From NCBI GenBank assembly GCA_023055355.1, contig JALJCS010000007.1, forward strand, positions 4,886,001 to 4,950,000: a stretch of 64,000 nt of DNA. Direction: 5' to 3'. Shown in pieces: positions 1-14,459 of the stretch. The first letter of the stretch is position 1. Every line of letters starts with the position of its first letter. Below the pieces are notes generated by a model. That model had not been told where the DNA came from and did no database searches. It saw nothing but the letters and a program-made list of their open reading frames with translations. Both the position numbers and the translations under genes were made by a program. Origin of the DNA: Agelaius tricolor (Eukaryota > Chordata > Aves > Passeriformes > Icteridae).

Positions 1-160
1 CCTCAAAAGCCACTCCTGGCCTCCTCAAAAGCCGCCCATTGTTCCCATCAAAAGCCACTCTCCAACCCCTCAAAAGCCACCACCATCCCACTCACAAGCC
101 ACCCACAGTCCCTCAAAGGCCACCACCGTCCCCCTCCCAAGCCAGCCCACCACCCTCTGT
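1..160. repeat. Diverged ~21-bp minisatellite, cut by window edge
   Basis: About seven diverged units of 20-22 bp with core CCCTCAAAAGCCACC run from the left edge. The array decays towards 160 and probably continues to the left of the window. Confidence 0.8.
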
Positions 161-1254
161 TGCCACCAGGGACACACAGCCCAGATCCCGGTGGGTTTTG
201 GCTCAGCCCCTTTGTAACTGCTGTTTTGAAAAAAAATCATAATGGCCATTATCATTGCTTTAGGCTGGCTTCTCATTGTGATTATCCGCTTTGAATTAAA
301 TACCTGAATAGGGCTTTATGTGTCAAAATGCAAGTATTAAAATAGAAATTAAGAATTACAAGATTCCTCTTGTTTTTGTCGAAGGCTAATCTGGCGCTTT
401 ATCTTTTCATTAAGGACAGCTCTAGAGATTAGCATCTAATCCCATACATGTTTTCAGTGTGCTTTCAGATATCCCACCTAAGTCACAAATACTCTGAAGC
501 AGCTGTAGAATCCCTGGAATGTTTTTAGGGATGCGTTTAAGCCTTTTTTGCCAAGGCTTTGTTGCAAATGGGCTAAAACCCACATAAGGAAAGGAGATGT
601 ACTTTACTGGGTCTGGCTCCTTTTCCCCCTCTCCAGATCTTGGGGGTTTGTTTTGTCATTGCTGGCTCTTTTGGTAGCTTTGGAAACTGGGGAAGCTGCT
701 TGTGAAAGGAGTGGGGTTTTTTTCACTCAGGGACTCGTGCCCTGATGCGAATGTGGCTTTGTGAGCCAGCACAAAACCCCAGCAAAGCTCTTTGGAAGAG
801 TTCCCTGCTCTGGTTTGCTGTGCAGACAACTGCTCTGGCACGGGGGCTGCTGTGGTGATGGGAACAAACAACTGGGAAAGCACTTGCATCTGTTCCCATA
901 AACCAGTTTGTGCAGTGAGGCTGGCTGTGCTGCCAGGGGAGGACTTGGGGAGCTAACCTGAGCTTTCTTCTTTTTTTTCTTTTCTTTTTTTTTTTTCCTC
1001 ATGTGTACTAAGTTACTTCTCAGCCAAGCAGAAACTCGTTGGTCTTGCATAATTTCTTAACTGTGCTTCTCCGAAAGGGCCTGTGGCACAGATGGAGGAT
1101 TCTGTCCCAGAATTACCCTGCTGAAAGGTGGTCTTACACATGTGTGTGTGTCTTGCTGTGCAGGTATTTATTACCAGTTTTTTTTAATTTTTCAGGTTCC
1201 CCAGTGAAAGTGCAGCCAGTGGAACAGAGCCCATGCAGTGCCTTGTATAATTCT
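161..1254. other. Non-coding 5' flank, nothing recognised
   Basis: AT-rich DNA with a T-rich tract near 965-1000. No exon-like ORF with splice signals or known domain was seen. Confidence 0.5.
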
Positions 1255-1705
1255 GTTGGAGAGAGTCCAGAAGAGGCCACGAAATTGATAAGAGCACTGG
1301 GGCACCTCCCCTAGAGAGACAGGCTGGGAAAATTGGGTGTTCATCCTGCAGAAGGTTGTGTGGAGACCTCAAAGCACCTTTCAGAATCTGAAGAGACCTG
1401 CAAGGAAGCTGGAGAGGAGCTCTCTGTGAGGGAATGGAGTGACAGGACAGGGGGGAATGGGTACAAACTGGAAAAGGGGAAATTTAGGTTAGATATTGAG
1501 AAATTTTTCACTTTGAGCATGGTGAGGCCTTGGCACAGGGTGCCCAGAGCAGCTGTGGCTGCCCCTGGATCCCTGGCAGTGCCCAAGGCCAGGTTGGACA
1601 CTGGGGTTGGAGCAGCCTGGGACAGTGGAAGGTGTCCCTGCCACGGCAGGGGGGTGGGACAAGATGATCTTCCAACCCTTAATGTTCTGTGATTCTATAA
1701 TTTTG
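1255..1705 (+). mobile_element. CR1 LINE, 5'-truncated 3' fragment
   Basis: The sequence follows the CR1 3' end: GAGTCCAGAAGAGGCC, later TTGAGCATGGTGAGGC and GTGTCCCTGCCACGGCAG, finishing with CCAACCCTTAATGTTCTGTGATTCTATAA. The typical octamer-like tail marks the 3' end on the + strand. There is no intact ORF; this is an old copy. Confidence 0.88.
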
Positions 1706-4700
1706 TCATTCTTACAAACACATGATTTGAGAAAATTCTAAATGCAATCCTCCAAGATTCTGTGATTCAAAAAGACATAATCTGGTTGTATTTCATGATT
1801 GAGTCTGATTGACTTGATGTTTTTAAAGGTTATGGTTGCTTTATATTCCTGTAAATCAGATTTTTCTTGATCCTAATAAAATCTAGGGAAGGAATTAATT
1901 CTCTAGAATGATTGGGGGTTTAAGTTGTCTTTAAGTAGGTTAATTTTGTCAAATGTACCATTCCCAATTATTTGAATGTATTCTGGTTCTTCAAGATTAG
2001 CTTGTTTATGAATGTATTTTCCAACATTTCTAATTTTAGATGCTTTGATGGGGGGCTTAGTTTGATATATTTTTCATCTTTATGTATGGTTGCAGCTGTT
2101 ATTACCAGGTGCATGTTTGTTAAGTATAAGGTTTGTTCTCCATTTGGAGTATCCAATAACTGCTCAGATTAACTTTGGATCATACTTGCCAACAAGCTTT
2201 ATCACTGGAATTTTGTTAAAAACTGAGCCCCTGCAAAATGTAGAATGTAAAGAAACTTCAGAGAAAATAAAGGATGATTATACATGGACATTGTGAGCAA
2301 ATTAACATGTAAAAGCTGAAACACTTGCACTGGTTGAAAGTATGAGAATTACTGGTTTTCATTGTGTAAATATTGCACTGAAGGGCAAAATTGTGTACTC
2401 TGAATAGTTCAGTGTTTTTGACACTAACATTTTCAATATAAAAATAGTTGAAATGAAGTCATATCCTGGAGATAATTGTCTTTTTTTTTAGATCTGTAGT
2501 TTCAGCTCTTTTGCATGTTGAGATCCTAGAATTTTCTTTAATAAAGATTTGGACCTTATGAGATTAATTTAAATCTAATGACATCAGGTTCTTTTCCTGC
2601 AGAGAACCCAGAAGTAGCTCAGATACCCTGAGGCCCTCCTCTGTTAGCAGCTGGGAAAGAGTTTTGCAGAGAGGAGTTTGGTTTTGAGGGATGAGAGAGG
2701 ATAAGGACAGAAGCAGCTGCTTCATTTCCATGGGGGAACCTTGACTACATGGAGGTGCTAACATTTTTCATCTTGGTAAATTTTCTTTGAGTTTTCTGTC
2801 CATGTGGAGAGACCTGTTCTGTACTTTGGTGGCTTTGGGAGTGTCCTGCTGGAGCACCTTGGCAATGGGGCTTCTCCAGCTCCAACTCCTCCTCTAACCA
2901 ATGTAAAAGTGGAAATGCAAAAGCCCAGGCACAGGGGTTTGTCTCTTGTTTCTCACCAAATCCTCTGGAACTGATTGTTGCCAAGGACATACTGCAGAGG
3001 GAGATGGTTAATCTCTGAGAAACTGCCTTCTGTCTCTCTGCCCCTGAAAATCTTACAGTGGAGCAAATGCTGTGGCTGTCACCCCATTCCTTCAGACACC
3101 AGCCTCTATCCCAGAACTTCTGGGATGTGGAGCACAGTTACCTGGGATCACAGGACACACATGAATGAACCCATTCCTTTGAATGCAGATGTTCCTGGGA
3201 ACTCTCTTTATTGTTTCCAAATATTCTGCCAAAAGTTAATGACTTGCCAAAATGCAAACACAGAATCTTCCACCACTTTCTCCTTGGTGACAGCTCTGCA
3301 CTGTAAAGGGTGCCTGGATTTTTATTTATTTCTTCTCATGTGTTCAGATGACACTTCCTATAACAAATACTAGCAGGTAAAGTAAGGAATCTTACTTTTT
3401 CTAGTTAAAACCTGTCACTTATCTTGTCATGAAAGTAGAGACACTTCCCAGTATTCAGAGGGAAAACCAGACAGTGAGATACACAATGTGAGCATTAAAA
3501 AAAAAATTCTATTTCCATTACTGGTGTGATACAAGGCACACAGACAAGACTCTTCCTGAAGATGTAAATTTCTTACCAGGAAAATAACTATAATACAGAA
3601 TAATGTAAAACTGCCTTCATTCCTGGTATTGCTTCTGAGTGCCAAGTCTTGAGCTTTTTTAGCTGTCAGCCTCATTCTTCTGCAAATAGCACAATCTAGT
3701 TAATATTTTCCACTTGGAGCCCACATGCAGCAGCTTGGACAGGTTCAGATAAATGGTGCCAGACAGTGGCAAGCTGGGTGGCAATATTAACCTGGAAAGC
3801 TGTTAAATTGCAAGAAACACATTCTTATTTAAAAAGGTGATTGTTCCACAGGTTGGACAATGATTCAGAGACAAATAAGCCACAGGTATTGGTGTGTGGT
3901 TTTTTTAAGTGGGCAGACAGTCATGGGTTACTATGATTAAAGCATAAAAAAGGCTTCATTTGCAGCTAGGAAGGGGTTGCAAATTCGTGGGTATTTCTAA
4001 AAAACACGTTGATGAAAAGCTGCAGGAGCAACTGAAATAGAAAATCTGTCACAGTGCAGCAGATACGGTGCAATTTTGTGTTAGCAGCTCTCCCAGCTCT
4101 GTGTAACTTCAGCTGGAGTTTGGTGTCTGAGCCTTCTAAAATTAAAATCCTGAGTATTCTGATTACAGTGGAAGTGTGTAAGAATATTAAAAAGTGGCTT
4201 TGGTTTCCTAGTTACAAGTGTGTTCATCCAGCTCATTGTGTATGTAAAGAAATTCGGGAAAAACCAAATTGAGAGATGGATGATATGGCAAGCATTTTCT
4301 GTAATTCTGTCCAGACAATAAGTTCAAGCAAAGAAAAGCAAGAAAAAATAATTTTCTGGTGCTTATTATTAAAAAAAATAAATGGGACTTATGTTTTGGT
4401 TCATGTTTAACAAAGTTAATTTCCAGGAAGAACAAACGGAATGATAGTGCAAGATTTTGCTTTAGTACAGTAATTCTGTTAATGTCCTGATTTCCTGTAA
4501 ATGTGGCTTTAGGGATCAAGTTTCTTGGCAGAAAGCAGCGTGGCTGTAGCCTCAGTTCTTGAGAAGGTTCATGTAAGTGAATCAGAGAGAGCACCAAAGA
4601 GCTATTAGGGCTCTGGTACACTGGAAAAGTGAGCTTGATGCTTTCACTCCTCAGTATCAGTCAGTTTGGCCTCAAATGACAACATTCTGGGGTCAGAGAT

Positions 4701-7439
4701 TCCACAGAGATGGACAGCAATTTCCAGAATTTCAGCCAGTCCATTTGTGTGTGTGCTTTGCTGAGATGCTACAAAAGCATGGTGTATGTGGAGTAGATGA
4801 TTTTTCTTTTCAGCAATTGTATCTAAGTGTTAAAGGTGATGTGTGGTAAGTTCTTGTCAAGCAAAAAGTGCACAAGCTAGGAAGGAAAAGTATTGGCTTG
4901 CTGAAAAAATATGTTTTGACTTCTTTGTTTCATCAGATAGTGCCAGGGCGCTGTTGTGTCACTAATTTAATTTAATTTCTGATCTTAACAGGCTGGTTCT
5001 TAGATGACAATATGTATATTTCAAGGAGAATTTGCAATTTATAACAACTTCAGACTTATTCTTGTGCCTTTCTGTGCACTATAAAGACATACCCATGGTG
5101 TGAGATGAGGAATAGCACTTGCTTTCAGGTCATGAGCAGCAGTTCTGCCCTGTGACAGCTGAGGGACAGCTTTGCATTTCTATGGCCTGGGCACCCTGAC
5201 TGATGTCATCTCCACATGGATTTATTCATTACTGAGGGGAAGGCTCAAGTGGCAGAGCAAAAATAGCCAAGATACAGAATTATTGATGTCTTTATATTCA
5301 GGCTACTGACTGAATTTATTGTCGATTCTGGACTGTAAAATTACATTCTATGCATGATGAATTCAGCCCCCAGAACAGAATGGGGATTTCTTTAGGAAGT
5401 GTTGCTTTTCAGTCCTGAAGGACAGAAGCAGTGCACTGGAAGAGGCCTTTTTGCTTGACCTGCTTTTCTGTCAGTTGAACACTCTTTCCCCCAGTTCCCT
5501 GTGGCAGTTCATTACCCAGGAGCCAGTGATAGATGAGCAAGAGAGAAGCTGATTGCCTCTCCAGAACCAGCATCCTGCTGGGGACCAAACTGGCTGTAAC
5601 ATGTTGGATTCCAGGGATTTGGGAGCTACATGTGCTTACACAGCTCTGTGTGTACGTTGAATTTTGAGTGCTGAATGTGAAGACACACAATTGGTCCGTG
5701 CCATTACACAGTTGGCTTCCCCTCTCTCAATTATAAAAATGACATCTCTCCAATGTCTTTCTCTTAGTTATGTACACAGAGGTCATAGATCTGGGTTATG
5801 TGTGACCACTACAACAAGCATATGTCCTGGAGAGCCACAGTACAAGGGTTTCTGTTTGAAAAGAACCCTGATGGTAAAATCCCACATGAGCTGCACTGGT
5901 TTTTTCTTACAGCATCTTCCTTGGTGTGGTCATGGACCTTCTTGAGGGGAAAAAACCCACAAACTTTGAAAAAAAAAAGGTTTTAATGGGCAGAACTACC
6001 CAGATCTACTGAGCTAATCAAGTAATTGCACAAAGGATAAAGATACACAGACAAATCTGGCTTTAAGCTTTTTTATTTTTATATTTTGTGATGTTTGTGT
6101 GTCTGAAGCATTATTGTCTGTATTTCACTAGCTGTGAGGGCTGATGACTCAGGACTAGGAAAAACTTATGTTGACATTTGGGCCTTAGGTTGAAATTGCC
6201 TTCAAGGTTATGCAGGTGTATTTTGGTGCTGGGCTAAAAGATTATGGCACTTATCTGGCCAATTAATGGCTAATTAATTAAAAGCACACAAAATACCGAG
6301 AGTCTCCAAGTGGCATAGAAGAAGTCAGCTGGGGCATTTCAGTGTATGTGACTGTTCTTTCTCCCCTTGAGGTCTCCTCCTATTTCCAGAGTAGCACAAA
6401 GTATCAGTAAAGTTGACTTTAAATACAAAAGGGAAGTTCCCTGTTGGAGAGGACATGGTGAAAATGCAAATTTCCCTTGGCATGTGGACGAGGAAGTGGG
6501 AAAAGGCAGAGGGTGTCATGCTGCAAGGATGGCATAGAGGGGAACTGCAGCTGGAACCTGACACACTCACAGGAGAGTTTAGCATTTTCCAGGCTAATCT
6601 ACAGTAGTTGAGGAATCTGACCCCTGAAATCTTGTCAATGGACTTTCCAGCTACTGAAGGGACATATTTTTTCCCAGGAATCTGTAGAAATGTGTGATGT
6701 ACAACAGAAATTCTCTCTTCTCCCCTCTGACAGGCTGCTCAGCTGCCTGGAAATGGGGTTTTCCTCCCTTAAGCAGGAGGGTTTTTTGCATTTAAATTAG
6801 GACTGTAAAAGTTCTGTGAATATGGAAAGTCTCTTCATTGGAAACTATTTCACCATTGCTTCCCAACTGCTGCAGACCTGAGAGCTGCTCTGGTCTCATT
6901 TTCTTTTTTAGGACTACACTGGAAGAGAGAAAGTGAGAGTGAGACCTTGTAATTCATGGTGTATTTGACATCCTGTTTTAAAAAAAGATGATTAACAGAT
7001 TTTTGATTTATTTTATATCTTTAACTGGCTGTGTCACTCTTGAAGACAGGCTGGCATGTGTGATAGTTTGGGTGTTGCCTGCCTTTTGTGTCTGAGACCT
7101 GCAGAAAGGCAGACCTGTCCATGTCAGCTTGTAAGAGAGAAATTCTCCACTGTACCTGCATAGAGCTGCAGTAACCAACGCTGTCTTACAGTTTCTGTTG
7201 GCCAAAAATTTTTGAGAGAATATGTCTGGAATTATTTTGCTGTAAAAGCTAAAATGACACACTTTGTTCCCTTGTATGTTTCATCATTCCCTCTATTTTA
7301 GGTCAGATGATTCATCTCTGCATTACTGGTTCTGCATTTCCATTGCCTTAATTGGGATTTCAGAGTCATTGCAGTCTGTATAGAATTGTCAATGCTATTT
7401 CTAACAACATACAGATTTCTTCCTTCCCTTTATTCCTCC
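1706..7439. other. Non-coding 5' flank, nothing recognised
   Basis: 5.7 kb of AT-rich sequence with only short random ORFs on both strands. No repeat family, RNA gene or conserved coding exon was recognised. Confidence 0.5.
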
Positions 7440-7515
7440 TTTCCATGGCAGGGGATGTTGGAATGAGATGACCCTTAAGGTCCCTTCCAACCCAAACCAT
7501 TCTGTGATTCTTCTC
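7440..7515 (+). mobile_element. CR1 LINE, short 3' terminal fragment
   Basis: CCATGGCAGGGGATGTTGGA, then GATGACCCTTAAGGTCCC and AACCATTCTGTGATTC, is the last ~75 bp of a CR1 element in + orientation. Confidence 0.85.
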
Positions 7516-10500
7516 TTCCTCTCTCTTCTCTGCTATCCCTGGTGCCCCCTCCTCACCCTCCTCAGTCCAGGTTTCTCTCCCCGTGTCTTTGCTGCAGCCC
7601 AGCTTTTTGGGGAGTGAGCTGGGTTTCACTCACTCTCCAGCTGAAAGCTGCCTCCTTTTCTTTAGCCACAAGTGACTCTTCATCTGTTTTAAGGTACAGC
7701 CAGGTATGTGCAAAAATCCTTGCAGGTAAAGGCTGTCAGGAGATGCCCTGGACCAGCACATTTACTGATTATTTCAGACACTACAGCAGCAGTTATTCTC
7801 ATTTTCAGCACACACAAGGGGTGTCATGGTTGCTTTTCTTCCCACCTTTTCCCACCCAGGTGCCTGCAGACACCAAGAACAGCCCCCACGCAGCACAGGA
7901 CAGCACTTGCTTCTGTGTACAGTGATTAAGAGCTGGGCTTAACCTAATTGCACCTCCATATGTCAGTAGGGTGCAGCTGCTGGGTGTGCAGAGACATGGC
8001 AAGTGCTGGAGTTAACCACAGCTTATCAGATCATCACTGGCCACCTCAACTGAAAAGTCTGGCTGGAAGCATGCTTGTAGCCAGTGGTGAGTAAAATAAA
8101 ATACTAAGAAGAGTGTTTTGTATTTAAAAGTGCCATCCATGAGGCCTAATTGTTCTCAGATTTGTGTTCAAAGGCACTGTGTGCATTCACAGTTGAAAGG
8201 AAGCTTTTGGAAAGGAAGGAATTTGTCATTGCTACTCACAGAGAAACTTTCTGTTTGGGATTTTAAAATCCTGAAGCTAAAGAGGACGATTAATTACAAT
8301 CATGTAATACATCTCTGCATGTAAATAATCCTCATTAACCCTGCACTAAATTTATAGCTTCTACTAGAGGTGTGCCTTTTCTGCTTGCTTGAAAGACTTA
8401 AACCTTTCAAAGTCATCTCTTCTCCAATTAAAACTTAGGAAAGAATGAGCATTTGCTCTCAAAATATTTTAAGCAAAAAAAAAAAGGTAATTAATATTAA
8501 AGTTTCCAGGACTGGGAGCTATAAATTCAAGAAAGAAGGAAAAGGAGGGTTATTTTAACCATGAGGGTTGTTAAGCACTGGAAAAATTAGCTGAGGGATG
8601 TGGTGGCTTCCCAGTCACCACCACTGGGCTCCTGTGGCACAGCTGCTGCGTGTGCCCAGCGTGTTCCCCAGGTGTGCTGGGGTGTCCAGAGCCTGTGGGG
8701 AAATTTCAGCAGGGAATTTTCACCCCCACATGTCCTTGGAGCTCCAAATGGGGCAGCCCTTCAGGCAATATTTCCAGGTGATGTTGAGTGGGCACAGCCA
8801 AACTCCTGATTCCTGCTAAGCTGCCCACTGATTGTTGTCCATCAGTAGCTACAGAGTTTGGTGAACTAAGGGGATGGGAGTGCCTTAAACTGCTGAAATT
8901 TCTGGACATCTGTTTAGCTTCAGGACTGGGCTCACTGGAATGAAACCTGGGTGAAACTGTGAGTTGTGTCACTAACGGATGACCTAAAAATAATCAATTC
9001 AGGGCATTCTCTCAAGATAGAGAAATAATTTTCTGTTGCCTGGCAATGTCTTTGGCACCGCATACAGAGCTGGGAGTTTATTTTATGATGCTGTGCAGAA
9101 AAATTTGTTTACAGTTTTCCACTGTGATTCCCCCAAGAGGAAGAACCCATGGCTCATACAGAGAGAGCAAACATTAATGACACCTTCTTTTCATCTTGGC
9201 AAATTTATGACCAAGTTTCCATTCCTCCTTCTGTATTTCCAGAAATATTTATGCAGAAACTTGTGTTGTCTCAATTCATCCTACTTATTTTCAGTGGGAA
9301 TTAGTTTGAAACTACTCTGAACAGCTTATTATAGCACAATTTAAATTTTAGTTGATTTTTATGTACTCCTTTTTTTAAATAATCTTGTCTTCACATGGCA
9401 AGCAAAAATCTTTTCCTATTTTTTTCATGGAGGAATAAGGAATTTTCTAATGTGTTTCTAGATGACATTTTATTAACCATTCAGTATATTTGGTATGATT
9501 TAAAGGGAATGTTATTCACCCATGATGTCCTTTGCTTGATAGAAGAATCTGAAGACCCAATTTTCATAATATCCCCCAGGCAGGTAAGCTGCTGTAGCTC
9601 CCCAAACAGCAGTATTTACTATCACTTGTAGGACTGGGATATTTTTGTGACTGAATTAAGCCCAGCAACAAAAAAAAGATAAATTGAATGTTTTTGTTTT
9701 GGTTTGTTTTGGTTTTTTTTTTTTTCCTCCTGGACTATACTGCTAAGAGTAGGACAGAAACCTCCACGGTTTCTTGGGGTGGAATAATTTTTTCATATGA
9801 CCTGGGATGGACCCAGCCTGCATTTTTGGGGGAATACATTAGCACTGGAAAGAGGCTTGTATGAACTGACTCCACAAAGAAGGTCATGAAATAAATCACC
9901 CAGAGCTCTTCTGATGACAGTCACCTATTACACATTTAGAAAGCAAATGCCTGCTAAAATCAACAGTTTAAAATACTCTGAATTTCTTGTCTCCATTGGT
10001 ATTTGAACATTTGGTCAATCCCTGTGATAACTGTAACCCCCAAATCTCCTTTTATGGTCAATTCCATTGGAGAGGATCCTGCTGATGGAGGGAGAGCTGA
10101 TCAAAATTAGGCTTGGCTGGTGATGAGCTCAACAGAGCCAGCGAGATTTTGTCCTTGTTTTCCTTTTGTTTACATGGTAACAGTCTCTTTCCTCTTCCCA
10201 TACAGATGAATGTCATGCAGCACAGCAGAGATGTGCTGCCCTTTGCTTGCCAGCAGAAGTTTCTAATAATTGAATCACTTGAATGCTGAAATTTAGAGGC
10301 AAGACTTCTCAAAGGAATAAAAATATTAATATGCAACCAGTTGAACTTTGTGGCATGTCAAGACCACCCTGTCACTCCTACATCTTAAAAGTAACTAATT
10401 CTTTTCTTCTTGTGGGAAAAGTGATGAAGTTGTCTAAGTAATCAAAATTCACTGTTCAAGTCACAGATTTTTTTTTTTTTTGCAGCATCTTGATGGTTTT

Positions 10501-13500
10501 AAGCATAACCTCAGCAGCAGCTTCTTTTCGTGTACAGGAAAAATAATTCAGACATCAAATTCAGACATCAGAAAAATATTCAGAAAAATAATTCAGACAT
10601 CAAACTGATCATAATTCAGTCTGTTAAATACTTTTTGAAGAGGATAGATTTTGAACTGCTCCTTCAACATGGAAAAACAGAATAAGTTTCATTTGTTTTC
10701 ATAGCAGCTAATTGCATAATGTGATTTAGCTTGAATGCAGAGGGCTGGAAAGAATAAACAACTTAATAAGGTGCTATGGGACTTGCTTTTATGATGCACA
10801 TGTAAAGACTTGTTAAGGATAGAGGCTTAAAGTAAACTGATAGATAAAAGCTTCTACAGGGTGTTTACAGCATCCAGTTCAAGCACTCCAGGTGCAGGGA
10901 GCATTTCCCTCCTCATGGATTGCACACAGTTACAACCCACTTGTTTCCATTTCTTTCTTTTTTTTTTTTTTTTTTTCATCCTTATCACATTTGCTTTCAG
11001 TAAAAAAATGTGATGCTTAAAGAATGTAATAATTGTGGTTGAAAAGTGAGGTTTGCAAGATCAAGTTTCAACAGGTTGATACAGTTCCATCGTATTAAAT
11101 TGAAATATTAACAGTGTTGAATCAAACACAATTCCTCTTGCAAGGGTTGTATCTTTGCATAGATGTGTTTATAAACTTATATATGCTTTTTTTTTGTGCC
11201 TGTATGTAGTTGTTTAAATATACAAAGCACATATGTTTGTGTGTATATGTATACTTATATAGACATGCATGTATATAAAAATAAGTGTGTATAATGGCAA
11301 AGACATGTAAAGGAACAAACCTAAGCAAAAATATTAATCTAACTTAATATTCAGACTGATAGAAATGTAAAAAGGTGGAAGACAGAAGAGGGCCTAAAAG
11401 TAAATGAGATGAAAAAGACCTTTCTGTTTAGATAATCATTAGTGCTGCTCGTAGGAATGCGGAAAAGACTTTCCAAGTGGACCCTGAGTTATGTGCATAA
11501 CCCTTGCCCTTTTGGGAAAACAGGCCTCTCAAATTTATTTTTATACAAGTCTAGATAGAAAACCAGCCCATTTTGTTAGGGACAAGGTAGTTGCATAATG
11601 TAGGCACATGATTCTTCAAAATGTGGATGTTTGCTTCTGAAAAAATGAAGCTGGGCTTCCCATTTTTGCTGTTGGTGCAGCAGAAGGGAATACAAGTATT
11701 AGTGGAATTTGACTTTGCCTACTCTTGATCATGTCTGCCTTGGAGTGTGTTTCAGCAGCATCTGACAAGCAAAAATGTTCTGACTAATCCTTCTTTTTTC
11801 TGCCTCAAGGAGCAGAGAATTACACACATTTTTTTCAGGTGAACATCATCCTTTGTTGTGCATTGAACTCCAGGTAATTTGCTGAGTTTTTGGCTGTTCC
11901 TGGCACTTGCTGCAGCTCTTCAGAGTGCAAAACTGCCTCAGCCATGCTGGTTTTGACATGGACATGTTGCTTTAGTTGTGGAGCATATGAGAAATCCTTT
12001 CTTACTGGACCCTTGTTATCCATAAAATATCCTTGTTACCACGAGGATACTTCTCCCAGCATGAGGTTTCCACCTTGCTGGTGAGGAAACCTCTTCTCCA
12101 CATCCTGAGGAAGCGTCAAATACCGGCACTGACATCAGGGTGATTTTCTCAGGCTGATGATTAAGGTTTTACCCATCTGCTGCTGTTTATAAGCCCTCAG
12201 GGCTCATCCTGTGAACGTTTCCAGTGCCTAAAATTGTCTTAAGTATTTTTGTCCCTTTTGCTTCTGGAAGGACAAGGCCTATCAAAACCACATATTTTGC
12301 AAGCAGGGAATGATGCTGCCCCTCAATGTTTTTCCTTTTGGTTTGAAACAGGGGCATTCAGGCCAAGTGTTCATTTATTCTCATCATCAGCCAAGCTTTT
12401 GCATTCTTATTTAAGCAATAAATTGCAGCAAAGGCATGGAAGTTTTGTAGCCTGTCCTAAAGCCTTTTGTGGCTTTCCCAGTGGGGCCCAGTCCATCCAC
12501 CCCATCAGATCTCTGAGAGGAACAGTGAACCAAACAAAAACGTGGTAGATACAAACTTCTTTCATTTGCCTCCCACTTTTCAAGGCATGCACATCTCTTA
12601 TCTCTCATTAAGCTGATTTCACTGATTCAGGTAATTAAATCAGCAGGGTTGCCTTTTGGAGGAGGCTGACACACCCTTGGCTCCCACCTTTTTTCAAATA
12701 AGAATTTGAGGCTTTAGATCAGTTTGTGAGCTCTGTCTCTCACATTGGACAATACTGAGTAGTTTTTAGAATATGATAGAAACTAATTGCAAAGATGGAG
12801 AGCAATTAAATATGTGTGCTGATTTATACTTGGCATTTTAGTGATAAATGAATGCTAATCACAGCAACAGTCATGCTCTCATCATCTCTTAGTGGCAGCA
12901 TTAGCATTATTGTATCCATAAACAGAAATTCCTGTCATTTTCAGCAGCAAATAACAAAGAAAATCCTCCCTGCCCCAGAGCTCTTGCAGTCCAAATATCA
13001 CAAAGGACAGGGTTGTGTGTCTCCTTAACCAAAGCCAGATGTTTGATTTCAAGGAGGGAATTAAAATCTATTTTCACTAGGGATTTTTTTCTCATGCAGA
13101 AGGTCAGCATGGGAGAAAGCATGCAGGAAGTTCCCCTACTGGCATTTGTGCTAATTAAGGGTGCAGAACAGATTCAGTAAATAACCCACTGCTTTCTCAA
13201 GCCAATAAACATTTTGAAAATCATCTTGTGAGCTTTAAATATCCACTCTCAATATCTAACAAAATAAGTTTTGTTGTGGATTTTTTTTTTCTTTTAGTTA
13301 AATATAGTGAGATAATTTTAGTTGGGTTTTTTTTTGTGGAAAGAAAAACCATGAAAATTATTTTCCTCCTGTTTTACGGTGCATGACCACATATTTCTCT
13401 TCACCTGAGAATGCCAAAACCTGGTGTGAAGTCTCTTGGCATTCCAAACATGGAACATCCTTGCCAGGCATTTCTCATTTTTCCTGATTAGCTTTGCAAA

Positions 13501-13902
13501 AAAGGTGATAGATGGTTTCTTTTATGGGTTACCAAACCAGTGATGCAATATATAATCTTTATTCCAAAGCATTTACATTTCTGCTTCTCCTGTCAGCACT
13601 CTGGTACCATAAAGAAACTGCCAACGTTTGTGTCAGCACTCGATGCTGTAAGGAGGTAGGAATGATTTTCTTTTCCTGAGTACCTGGAAAATCCAAGAGT
13701 GCTGCCTAACTGAGGCAGGGGCTGCACTTTGGAGAGGATGTGGAAAGAGCAGGAGATTTCTTGGCATCAGAAGTGGAAATATCAGTGCTGAGAAACTCCT
13801 GGGAGACAGAGGCTCTTCCCTGGAGTGCTGTGAAACTCCTGCTCCGAGCATGGAGCTGCACAGCCCTGGAGGTGCCTTCCTTGGGAGACACCTGTGGGCT
13901 GC
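7516..13902. other. Non-coding 5' flank with small simple repeats
   Basis: Mostly AT-rich. It contains poly-T tracts (near 9713, 10471 and 10959), a short ATTCAGACATCA direct repeat at about 10546-10605, and a TA/TG-rich stretch near 11180-11290. No gene was recognised. Confidence 0.55.
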
Positions 13903-14459
13903 TGTTGGAACCCTGTTGGATGCTGAGAATTTTAAACTTTATGTGCTTAAAGGCACAGACCCACAAGGGAACACTGCAATTGACCTGAGGCTGTGGAGAG
14001 CCAACACTGATTGATAGCACTGGGATTATGGGTGTGTAGTTGGTTAGAGGTGTGTAATATCACAGGGTGGAAAACTTAGAGTTTGGGGTTTTAGAATATA
14101 GAAATGAATATGAAGCAAGATGGAGGTTTTAGGGTGGAGGCAGGTTATTCTTCTTCACCTTCTTCTTCATGGGTTTGGGTGATGTTTTGTAATTGGACAG
14201 AAGAGTCCTCACTGTGGGCTTTGAGGGATCAGTTATTGGGTTAAAAGGGAAAATAATTTAGGTGTCATTTCTTAATTGGATAGTTTAGCCTTAAAAGACC
14301 TTGTAACAAGAGATGGTTAACCATTTTGAGCCTTGCTAGTGAAATGCTGCAGAACTCATGGTTGTGAGGCTGTTTCACTGATAAGAAACAATAAACACCT
14401 GAGTCCAAACATGAAACACCATCTCAAGTGCCTTCAGTCCCGACCCAGAGGAACCCACA
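13903..14459 (+). mobile_element. ERV solo LTR, family A copy 1
   Basis: The element runs from TGTTGGAACCC to GAACCCACA (TG...CA ends), about 557 bp, and carries a poly-A signal in GAAACAATAAACACC. It shares extended similarity with 28169-28775 and, in reverse, with 26847-27285. There is no internal retroviral sequence on either side, so it is a solo LTR. Target duplications are not clear. Strand is set by the AATAAA. Confidence 0.8.
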
